Positions 57,344-64,000 of a stretch of 64,000 bases of DNA are shown in pieces. This DNA comes from Microbacterium proteolyticum (GTDB taxonomy: Bacteria; Actinomycetota; Actinomycetes; Actinomycetales; Microbacteriaceae): assembly GCF_030818075.1 (NCBI RefSeq), contig NZ_JAUSZZ010000001.1, forward strand, positions 3,596,001 through 3,660,000, read 5' to 3'. Within the stretch, counting starts at the first letter, position 1. Every line of letters starts with the position of its first letter. The notes under the pieces were generated by a model. That model worked only from the letters and a program-made list of their open reading frames with translations. It searched no databases and was not told the origin of the DNA. Made by a program: the position numbers and the translations under genes.

Positions 57344-58018
57344 CGCATAAACACGATCGGTGCGCGTAAACACGCAGCCACCGCGTTTCTGCGCACGAAC
57401 CGTGTTTATGCGTCGCTGCACCGCCCCACTCGCGCGCTCGACACCGACCGCCGCACCGCGCCCACCCACGCGGCCACCGCCCTCACCCGAGCCGGCGACC
57501 CCGCCGCCCGAACCACCGGGCGGCCCCACCCCACGCATAAACACGATCTGTGCGCGTAAACACGCAGCCACCGCGTTTACGCGCACGAATCGTGTTTATG
57601 CGTCGCTGCACCGCACCGACTCGGGCACTCCAAGCCGCGACCCCGCCCGACTCACGCCGCGACCGCGCCTGCCCGGGGACCCACCCCCAAGCGCTGGCCG
57701 TGACATCGTCTGGGCGGTGCCCACCCCGAGCTCCGAGAACGGCCGGCAGCCCCACCCCATGCATAAACAAAATCGGTGCGCGTAAACACGCAGCCACGGC
57801 GTTTACGCGCACGAATCGCGTTTATGCATCGCTGCTGCGACCCGCGCACCCGCTCAACACCGACCGCCGCACCGCGCCCGCCCGCTCGGCAATCGCCCTC
57901 ACCCGGTCGTCGACCCCGGCGCCCGAACAACCGGGCGGCCCCACCCCCACGCATAAACACGATCGGTGCGCGTAAACACGCAGCCACCGCATTTACGCGC
58001 ACGAATCGCGTTTATGCG
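57344..58018. repeat. repeat family A: four 69-bp nested palindromes in a convergent gap
   Basis: Copies at 57344-57412, 57534-57602, 57760-57828 and 57950-58018 are each 69 bp. Spacings of 190, 226 and 190 show a duplicated dimer with period 416. In the third copy the outermost C-G pair has become T-A on both arms. The arms are CGCATAAACACGAT / ATCGTGTTTATGCG and TGCGCGTAAACACG / CGTTTACGCGCA. No gene is seen in 57251-58151. Confidence 0.92.
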
Positions 58019-58151
58019 TCGTACGCACACAACGACATGGCGCAGGCGCACGCCCCACGCAGGACCGCGCCCCCACGCACGACGGCGCCGCCACGACCGA
58101 AGCCGCGGCGGCGCCGCATACGCACCGTCCCCGCGAACGGGGCGGGACGCG

Positions 58152-59762
58152 TCAGTGGAAGAAGTGACGCTCGCCGGTGAAGAACATCGTCACGCCCGCC
58201 GCGCGCGCGGCGTCGATGACCTCGGCATCCCGAACCGAACCGCCGGGCTGGATGATGGCCGAGATCCCGGCGTCGATCAGCACCTGCGGGCCGTCGGCGA
58301 AGGGGAAGAACGCGTCGGATGCCGCGATCGAGCCGCGCGCACGGTCACCGGCGCGCTCCACGGCGAGACGGCACGAGTCGACGCGGTTGACCTGCCCCAT
58401 GCCGATGCCCACGGTGGCCGAGCCCTGCGCGAGCACGATCGCGTTGGACTTCACGGCGCGGCACGACTTCCAGGCGAAGATCAGGCTCTCCATGTCGGCG
58501 TCCGCGGGACGCTCCCCCGACACGAGCTCCCAGTTCTTCGCGACCGACTCGATGTCGTCGGGGAAGCGGTCGGCATCCTGCAGCAGCAGGCCGCCCGAGA
58601 CCAGGCGCACGTCCATGCGCTCCTGCTGCCAGTCGGCGGGGAGCTGAAGCACGCGCAGATTCTTCTTGAGCTTGAACACCTCGAGCGCGGCCGGCTCGAA
58701 GTCGGGGGCGATGATGACCTCGGTGAAGATGTCGCGCAGGTTCTCGGCCATCTTCAACGTCACCGTGCGGTTCGCGGCGATGACGCCGCCGAACGCCGAG
58801 ACGGGGTCGCACTCGTGCGCGCGCAGGTGCGCCGAGGCGATCGGGTCGAGCGCGTTGGGGGCCGCGACCGCGATGCCGCAGGGGTTGGCGTGCTTGATGA
58901 TCGCCACAGCCGGCTTGACCATGTCGAACGCGGCGCGCAGGGCGGCGTCGGCGTCGACGTAGTTGTTGTACGACATCTCCTTGCCCTGCAGCTGGGTCGC
59001 CTGGGCGATGCCGTGTCCGCCGACGCGCGTGTAGATCGCGGCGCGCTGGTGGGAGTTCTCGCCGTAGCGCAGGGTCGAGAGGCGCTCGGCCTGAATGGTC
59101 AGGTGCGCGGGCAGGTCGATGTCGTCACCGAGCGTGCCCTCGGCGAACCACGTCGACACGGCTGTGTCGTACGCGGCGGTGTGCGAGAAGGCACGTGCGG
59201 CGAGTTCACGACGCTGCGCGAGCGAGGTGCCGCCCTGCGTCTGCAGCGCCTCGATGATCGCCGGGTACGACTCGGGCGAGACGACGATGGCGACGTTGGC
59301 GTGGTTCTTCGCCGACGCGCGCACCATGGCGGGGCCGCCGATGTCGATCTGCTCCACGACGTCGTCGCCCTCGGCACCGGATGCCACCGTCTCGACGAAC
59401 GGATACAGGTTCACCACGACGAGCTCGAAGGGGCGGATGCCGAGCTCCACGAGCTGCGCCTCGTGCGAGGCGAGTCGCAGGTCGGCGAGCAGGCCCGCGT
59501 GCACGTTCGGGTGCAGGGTCTTGACGCGTCCGTCGAGCGACTCGGGGAAGCCGGTCACGGCGGAGACGTCGGAGACCTCGTACCCGGCCTCGCGCAGCAG
59601 CGTGGCGGAGCCGCCCGTCGAGATGATCTCGACGCCGGCGCCGGCGAGCGCCTCGCCGAGCTCGAGAAGTCCGGTCTTGTCGCTCACCGACACCAGCGCG
59701 CGGCGGATCGGGACGACGTCGCGGGGACGGTAGTCGGCGGGGTCGTGGCGGGGTCCGGCCAT
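58152..59762 (-). CDS. purH: bifunctional AICAR formyltransferase / IMP cyclohydrolase
   Basis: A 536-residue PurH for the last two steps of IMP synthesis. The N-terminal cyclohydrolase domain (about 1-160) begins [20 protein letters not shown] and has [20 protein letters not shown] and [16 protein letters not shown]. The C-terminal transformylase has [17 protein letters not shown], the catalytic [11 protein letters not shown] and [23 protein letters not shown] 59762 follows CAGGAGCCGTACGCC. The gene lies 62 bases after purN in the same direction. Confidence 0.98.
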   Translation of the reverse strand: MAGPRHDPADYRPRDVVPIRRALVSVSDKTGLLELGEALAGAGVEIISTGGSATLLREAGYEVSDVSAVTGFPESLDGRVKTLHPNVHAGLLADLRLASHEAQLVELGIRPFELVVVNLYPFVETVASGAEGDDVVEQIDIGGPAMVRASAKNHANVAIVVSPESYPAIIEALQTQGGTSLAQRRELAARAFSHTAAYDTAVSTWFAEGTLGDDIDLPAHLTIQAERLSTLRYGENSHQRAAIYTRVGGHGIAQATQLQGKEMSYNNYVDADAALRAAFDMVKPAVAIIKHANPCGIAVAAPNALDPIASAHLRAHECDPVSAFGGVIAANRTVTLKMAENLRDIFTEVIIAPDFEPAALEVFKLKKNLRVLQLPADWQQERMDVRLVSGGLLLQDADRFPDDIESVAKNWELVSGERPADADMESLIFAWKSCRAVKSNAIVLAQGSATVGIGMGQVNRVDSCRLAVERAGDRARGSIAASDAFFPFADGPQVLIDAGISAIIQPGGSVRDAEVIDAARAAGVTMFFTGERHFFH

Positions 59763-59824
59763 GGCGTACGGCTCCTGTGTCTCGAGTCGGGTTCGAAAGC
59801 GACGGGCGCTCGCCCGCCGCGAGG

Positions 59825-60424
59825 TCAGGCGGTTCGGGATGCCGCGGCGGCGAGGTCGAGCTCGCCCTCGGCGATGCGTCGCACCACGTCGATGAGCAGG
59901 CGCCGCTCGACGGGTTTGATGCGTTCGTGCAGGGCGTGCTCGTCGTCGCCGGGCAGCACGGGGATGCGCTCTTGGGCGAGGATCGGGCCGGTGTCGACGC
60001 CGGAATCGACGACGATGACGCTCGCCCCGGTCTGCGCGACACCCGCGGCCAGCGCGTCGCGCACGCCGTGCGCGCCGGGGAACTCGGGCAGGTACGCGGG
60101 GTGGGTGTTGATGATGCGCGGTTCCCACGCGGCGACGAGGTCGGCGGGCAGCAGCCGCATCATGCCGCTGAGCACGACGAGGTCGGGGTTCCAGACGGCC
60201 AGCTGCGCGCCCAGCTCGGCGCCCCACTCCTCGCGCGTCGCGAAGGTGCGGAACGGCACGAGGAAGGTCGGGATGCCGAAGTGCTCGGCGTGGGCGAAGC
60301 CGTCGGCCTCGCGATCCGCACCGACCGCGACCACGCGCGCGGGGAAGTCGGGGGCGGCAGCCGCCTCGAGCAGGGCGCGGAGGTTGGAGCCGGCGCCGGA
60401 GATGAGAACGGCGACCGTGAGCAC
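59825..60424 (-). CDS. purN: phosphoribosylglycinamide formyltransferase
   Basis: A 199-residue GAR transformylase using 10-formyl-tetrahydrofolate. Phosphate loop [14 protein letters not shown] near residue 10. Catalytic Asn-His in [20 protein letters not shown] (near 100), and the Asp in [15 protein letters not shown] (near 138). GTG 60424 is leaderless: TAGACT, six bases, GTG. purH follows, giving a purN-purH unit as in many bacteria. FolD, encoded 32 kb away, supplies its cofactor. Confidence 0.97.
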   Translation of the reverse strand: MLTVAVLISGAGSNLRALLEAAAAPDFPARVVAVGADREADGFAHAEHFGIPTFLVPFRTFATREEWGAELGAQLAVWNPDLVVLSGMMRLLPADLVAAWEPRIINTHPAYLPEFPGAHGVRDALAAGVAQTGASVIVVDSGVDTGPILAQERIPVLPGDDEHALHERIKPVERRLLIDVVRRIAEGELDLAAAASRTA

Positions 60425-60430
60425 CGGCCC

Positions 60431-60436
60431 AGTCTA
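60431..60436 (-). promoter_or_regulatory. -10 box, leaderless promoter of purN
   Basis: On the minus strand TAGACT is six bases before the GTG start. Confidence 0.55.
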
Positions 60437-60564
60437 GCCGGGGGCGCGACATCGCCCGAGTCCCCTGCCGGCCCTCCCCCATCGCCCTCCCGTCATCGGG
60501 CGTTCTCGACGTTCCCTCGCCGCTGCGCGGTCACACTGGTGCAGAACGTCTCGCCCGTCAGCGC

Positions 60565-60957
60565 GCGCAGCCCCACGCCCGCAATCCGGCGCGATCCTCG
60601 CATCCCACCGCCCACAACCTGCGAGGAACGGACACTTCTGGCAGCCGCGCCGACTTCCACGGAAGACAGACCCGAGACGCCGATCCCCACCCGTCGCGCA
60701 GCACTCCCTCGCAACGCCCCGCGAACGCGCAGCCCCACGCCCGCAATCCGGCGCGATCCTCGCATCCCACCGCCCACAACCTGCGAGCAACGGACACTTC
60801 TGTGAGCAGCGGGGAGGATGACATGCCCCACACGCCCACCCCCACCCGTCGCGCAGCACTCCCTCGCCACGGCCCGCGAACGCGCAGCCCCACGCCCGCA
60901 ATCCGGTGCGATCCTCGCATCCCACCGCCCACAACCTGCGAGCAACGGACACTTCTG
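60565..60957. repeat. repeat family F: three 76-bp repeats
   Basis: Copies at 60565-60640, 60727-60802 and 60882-60957 begin GCGCAGCCCCACGCCCGC and end CAACGGACACTTCTG. Each has a CTCGCA / TGCGAG hairpin with a 17-base loop. The spacers also repeat (CACCCGTCGCGCAGCACTCC), giving a period of 155-162. They fill 60437-61015 between purN and the DUF6350 gene, where no gene is seen. Confidence 0.88.
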
Positions 60958-61015
60958 CGAGCAGCGGGGAGCACGCACGACGCCGCCCAGGCGGCGACCC
61001 CGCGCGCAGGAAGGC

Positions 61016-62983
61016 TCAGCGGGAATCCGGCCGGCCGGTGTCGCCGCTCTCTTCCGGCTCTCGCGCCCAGGCGGCGCGGATCCGGGCGCGCACCTCGTCG
61101 TCATCCGACGCGGAAGCGGGATCGTCGGCGCGCCCCCGCTCCTCGTCCCAGGCGCTCGTCGCCCCTCGCTCGCCGGGGGCGCTCGTCGCCCCTTGCTCGC
61201 GGGAGGCGCTGGTCACCCCTGGCCAGGCGGGAGCGCTCGTCGCCCACGGCCCGGTGAGGGAGCTCGTCGCCCCTGGCCCGGCGGCGCTATCGGGATCGGC
61301 TCGCTCGTCCCGGGCGCTCGTCCCGCCGACGTCACCGTGGAGGTCGGACCCCCTGTCCGAAGAAGAAGTCGGCTCCGGTTCGCGGTCGGATTCCGGCGCA
61401 CCCGGCCCCGCAGGCGGGGCTGCGGTCTCGTCACGATCCGCGCCCGTCGCCGCCGTCCAGGGCTCAGTCGTCCAGGGCTGCGTCGTCCCCGTCGCCGTCG
61501 TCCAGGGCTCGGTCATCCCGGCCGCCGTCGTCCACGGCGCCGTCGTCGAAGGCGCGGCAGTCCCGGGCGCCGCCGCATCGCGATCCGACGCCCCGACACC
61601 CGACCCGGGATCAGTGGAACCCGGCACGCCGACACCCGATCCCGGGGCACCGGGACCCATCGCCCCGAGGGTCGCCCACAACGAACCGGTGTCCGGCGCC
61701 CCGGCGCGCGCACCGGCGGTTCCGGAGTCCGACCGCGAGCTCTCGCTGGACGCCCACGCACTCAGCGACGAGTCGTTGCTCTCACCGCCCGCGCGCGGGC
61801 TCAGCAGCAGAATGGCGAGGCCCACCAGCACCTCGAGCCCCAGGGCGAGGGCGAGCGGGCCCGGCTCGGGTCCGGTGTCGGCGAGGCGGCCGGGACCGAT
61901 CGACCCGCTCGCGGCGAGCGCGGCCAGCGCGCCGGCGCCCCCGGTGAGGACGGCGACGGCGAGGGCCACGACCAGTCGGGGCCCGAAGGGTTCGGGGCCG
62001 AGGGTGCGCGGCATCCGGGATCGCAGGATCCACCCGGTCAGCGCGCCGATGCCGATCGGCAGGAGCGCCAGCAGCAGCAGCCACGACGAGGTCGACTCGG
62101 GGACCGCGCCGAGCACCGGGATGCCGGGGAGAGCCCCGACCTGCGTCGCGGCCGGCGTGACCGCGGTGTCGGAACCCAGGGAGAATCCGGGGCCGGCGCT
62201 GAAGGCCACGGCCCAGAGCACGAGGGTGGGCAGGTACGCCAGCTGCCCCAGGGCGATGACGGTCGCACCGATGCCGTCGGCGTTGCTGGCCTGGTACAGC
62301 CCGATCACCTGGGAAGAGCGGGCGATGAGCCCCGCGACGACGAGGACGCCGCCCACGGCCACCAGCCCCAGCGTCGTGAGCGCGAGCCCGCGCACGACGA
62401 GCGCGGGTACGTCGGCCCACGCGCTCGGCAGTCGTTCGAGACGGGCGCGCAGGGCGTCGACCGGTCCCTCGTCGCCGACGCGCCACGAGCCGACGAAGGC
62501 GCCCGCGAACGAGGGCACGGCGAACAGCAGCGACGGCATCAGGATCGCGAGCCACACCTCGGATGCCACCAGCTCGGCGTTGGCGGTCAGTCCGACGAGG
62601 GCGGCGAGCCCCGCGAAGACCGCGGAGCCCGACAACCAGCCGGTGAGGGCGGCCCCCGCCTCCGCCGCGCGAGTGCCCGAGCGGGCGGCGAACAGCGCGG
62701 TGAAGGCCGCGAAGGCGAGCGGCGCGAGCGACAGCGTGAACGTCGCGAAGGTCGGATCGATGCCGGTGGCGGCGAGGTAGGTGTCGGGCAGCGTGACCGT
62801 GATCGGCACGAGGTGTCCGAGGTGCCACACGGCGGCGGATGCCGGCCACAGGGCGCCCCAGTCGGGGTCTCCCACGCCGAAGACCCACAGCAGGGTGAGC
62901 GGCGCGAGGATCACCGCGATACCGCCCGCGGCGGCCAGCACGGCGTCGAGGGCGGCGAGGAGGGCGACGAGTAGGCGATGCAT
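61016..62983 (-). CDS. DUF6350 membrane protein with long disordered tail
   Basis: A 655-residue protein. The first 430 residues hold about ten to eleven membrane helices, starting MHRLLVALLAALDAVLAAAG, with PITVTLPDTYLAATGIDPTF and LARSSQVIGLYQASNADGIG-like loop, as in the DUF6350 (formerly linked to cell-division or PerM-like) proteins found next to purN in actinobacteria. The last 220 residues are Pro/Thr/Ser/Gly-rich with internal repeats such as PWTTATG and GATSAPGERGATSA, then a charged helix DDDEVRARIRAAWAREPEES at the end. ATG 62983 is the first residue of the conserved part. The function is not known. Confidence 0.85.
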   Translation of the reverse strand: MHRLLVALLAALDAVLAAAGGIAVILAPLTLLWVFGVGDPDWGALWPASAAVWHLGHLVPITVTLPDTYLAATGIDPTFATFTLSLAPLAFAAFTALFAARSGTRAAEAGAALTGWLSGSAVFAGLAALVGLTANAELVASEVWLAILMPSLLFAVPSFAGAFVGSWRVGDEGPVDALRARLERLPSAWADVPALVVRGLALTTLGLVAVGGVLVVAGLIARSSQVIGLYQASNADGIGATVIALGQLAYLPTLVLWAVAFSAGPGFSLGSDTAVTPAATQVGALPGIPVLGAVPESTSSWLLLLALLPIGIGALTGWILRSRMPRTLGPEPFGPRLVVALAVAVLTGGAGALAALAASGSIGPGRLADTGPEPGPLALALGLEVLVGLAILLLSPRAGGESNDSSLSAWASSESSRSDSGTAGARAGAPDTGSLWATLGAMGPGAPGSGVGVPGSTDPGSGVGASDRDAAAPGTAAPSTTAPWTTAAGMTEPWTTATGTTQPWTTEPWTAATGADRDETAAPPAGPGAPESDREPEPTSSSDRGSDLHGDVGGTSARDERADPDSAAGPGATSSLTGPWATSAPAWPGVTSASREQGATSAPGERGATSAWDEERGRADDPASASDDDEVRARIRAAWAREPEESGDTGRPDSR

Positions 62984-63023
62984 GGGCGAGAGGAACCCTA
63001 CCCGCGCCGCCGGAGCCCGCCTC

Positions 63024-63431
63024 TCAGGCGCGGCGGCGACGAGGGAGTCCGCTCCGGGGTGTGAGGACACCCGCCGCCAGGACGACGATGCCCACCAGGA
63101 GCACGATCACCGAGATCTGCAGCACGGCGGCGTCGCCGGCGAGCATCGGGCAGCCCGCCGACGTGTCCTCCCCCTCGCAGGAACGCCACGATTGGAAGAA
63201 GAAGATGATCGCGACCGCGGCGCCGACGGCGGAGAGGACTGCGCCGAAGACGAGGATGCGGGCGCGTCGCGTGAGGCGCCCGGCCCGCGGCGGCGGACTC
63301 ACCGGGGTGACGGGCAGTGACGACCGCCGCTTCGACGAGCCCCGCGGAACGGACCGCGACGGGGTCGGTGGTCCCGGCGCCGACGCACGCCCGGCGGCCT
63401 CGACAGGCTCAGCCACCGGCGACGGCGGCAC
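63024..63431 (-). CDS. small two-helix membrane protein
   Basis: A protein of about 135 residues that I do not recognise. The N-terminal half is Pro/Arg/Ser-rich and cytosolic. Helix 1 is RILVFGAVLSAVGAAVAIIF. A short outside loop with two cysteines (SCEGEDTSAGCPML) follows, then helix 2, LQISVIVLLVGIVVLAAGVL. The start is uncertain: GTG 63431 or 63416 limits overlap with the chelatase gene, while a GTG at 63500 would overlap it by 92 bases. The N-terminal VAEPVEA is encoded by a GGTGGCTGAGCCTGTCGA repeat. Confidence 0.6.
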   Translation of the reverse strand: MPPSPVAEPVEAAGRASAPGPPTPSRSVPRGSSKRRSSLPVTPVSPPPRAGRLTRRARILVFGAVLSAVGAAVAIIFFFQSWRSCEGEDTSAGCPMLAGDAAVLQISVIVLLVGIVVLAAGVLTPRSGLPRRRRA

Positions 63432-63999
63432 GCTCGGTCGCGTCGAGCGACTCCCCCGCCCCGCGGCCGCCGAAGGGGCAACGCGAGTCGCACCCTGCAC
63501 ACCGGACGCGGGCCCCGCGCGCGCACCGCCAGCGCTCCCACACGACGGCGGCCAGGCGCGGGTCGGCGCCGATCGGCGCCGACGTCAGGTCGGCCTCCGC
63601 CTTCTCGATCACCCGAGAGAAGTGTCCGGGGGCCAGCACGTAGCTGGCGGCCACCGTCCGCTGCCCGGCGGTGCGCGCCGTGTCGACGGCATCCGGGATG
63701 CGGGGTTCGGATGCCGCGGCGTACGCCGTCACGACGGGGCCGGAGATCCCGGCATCCGTCATCAGCTGTGCCATGCGTTCGACGTCCACGACGGCCCCGG
63801 GACGGGTGGAGCCGGCCGCGGCGAGCACGACGGTGTCGGTCGCATCGGCACCGGCGGCGCGGACGCGATCGACGAGGATCTCAGCCAGCACCGGGTGGGG
63901 GCCGAGCGCGCGGGCGATCGGAAAACCGTCGGCGGCCTCCACCAGGTCGACCTCGGTGTGGTAGCCCGTCGACAACAGCAGCGGGACGATGACGATGTC
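63409..63999 (-). CDS. CbiX/sirohydrochlorin chelatase-like protein, 3' part
   Basis: The frame is open to the window edge. It reads IVIVPLLLSTGYHTEVDL, then ALGPHPVLAEILVDRVRAAG, VVLAAAGSTRPGAVVDV and VAASYVLAPGHFSRVIEKAE, which is the second half of a CbiX-type chelatase that puts a metal into sirohydrochlorin for siroheme or cobalamin. Cysteines near the end (CARGARVRCAGCDSRCPFGG) might bind a metal cluster. The stop TGA falls within a GGTGGCTGAGCC repeat. The true start lies beyond the window. Confidence 0.8.
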   Translation of the reverse strand, partial: DIVIVPLLLSTGYHTEVDLVEAADGFPIARALGPHPVLAEILVDRVRAAGADATDTVVLAAAGSTRPGAVVDVERMAQLMTDAGISGPVVTAYAAASEPRIPDAVDTARTAGQRTVAASYVLAPGHFSRVIEKAEADLTSAPIGADPRLAAVVWERWRCARGARVRCAGCDSRCPFGGRGAGESLDATERAAVAGG

Positions 64000-64000
64000 G

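Noticed and set aside
57360..58010. Plus- and minus-strand frames with repeated INTI/RVYA words in the family A clusters.
   Set aside because: They are read from the palindromes themselves, occur on both strands and in every copy, and have no ribosome sites.
63416..63500. Upstream GTG 63500 as start of the two-helix membrane protein.
   Set aside because: It would overlap the chelatase gene by 92 bases and has no ribosome site.

Overview
The window is chromosomal DNA of a high-GC Gram-positive actinobacterium, most likely Microbacteriaceae and probably Microbacterium. Supporting signs are very high GC, a ScfR/RamB-type acetate regulator next to GTP-dependent PEP carboxykinase, a monomeric isocitrate dehydrogenase, a DUF6350 membrane protein beside purN, many leaderless genes, and heavy use of the heptamer GGATGCC/GGCATCC in genes and terminators. 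No phage, integrase, transposase, CRISPR array, rRNA or tRNA was seen. The species call is inference.

Layout. 0-9.3 kb: 3' end of ribH, a small membrane protein, an MHS-type transporter, a self-operator HTH protein, an ABC exporter, pckG and a divergent RamB-like regulator. 9.6-24.5 kb: an aromatic-acid island resembling the homoprotocatechuate meta-cleavage pathway: succinate-semialdehyde dehydrogenase, FAD monooxygenase with divergent IclR regulator, ThDP enzyme, FAH-RraA fusion, GntR regulator, then hpaE, hpaD, hpaH and hpaI. The pathway would run ring cleavage, semialdehyde oxidation, decarboxylation, hydration, aldol cleavage to pyruvate plus succinate semialdehyde, and oxidation to succinate. 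24.9-30.5 kb: one-carbon metabolism: the RuMP pair hxlB-hxlA with a divergent ATPase-LuxR fusion regulator, folD, and glyA behind a ZTP riboswitch. 30.7-37.2 kb: YrdB-like protein, FAD-linked oxidase, L,D-transpeptidase and icd. 37.4-45.2 kb: acetyltransferase, an ABC-2 exporter operon, and a heterodimeric ABC exporter preceded by a possible leader peptide. 44.7-46.9 kb: ogt and ada-alkA. 47-54.8 kb: a LacI-controlled sugar ABC importer with GH130 and a secreted hydrolase. 55-64 kb: flavoprotein disulfide reductase, DUF1697, purH, purN, DUF6350, a small membrane protein and a partial CbiX-like chelatase.

The most unusual content lies between genes. All six long convergent 3'-3' gaps, and several other gene ends, hold repeats, most of them clusters of 57-76 bp imperfect, often nested, palindromes. 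Families differ from gap to gap, and several are arranged as duplicated dimers. One family (69 bp) supplies the stop codon of the monooxygenase. Another lies in frame inside the FAH-RraA gene and encodes its linker. Five otherwise well-conserved genes, plus one weak candidate, are each broken by a single-base indel, often in a C/G run. That pattern points to sequence error rather than decay, but it cannot be settled from the sequence alone.
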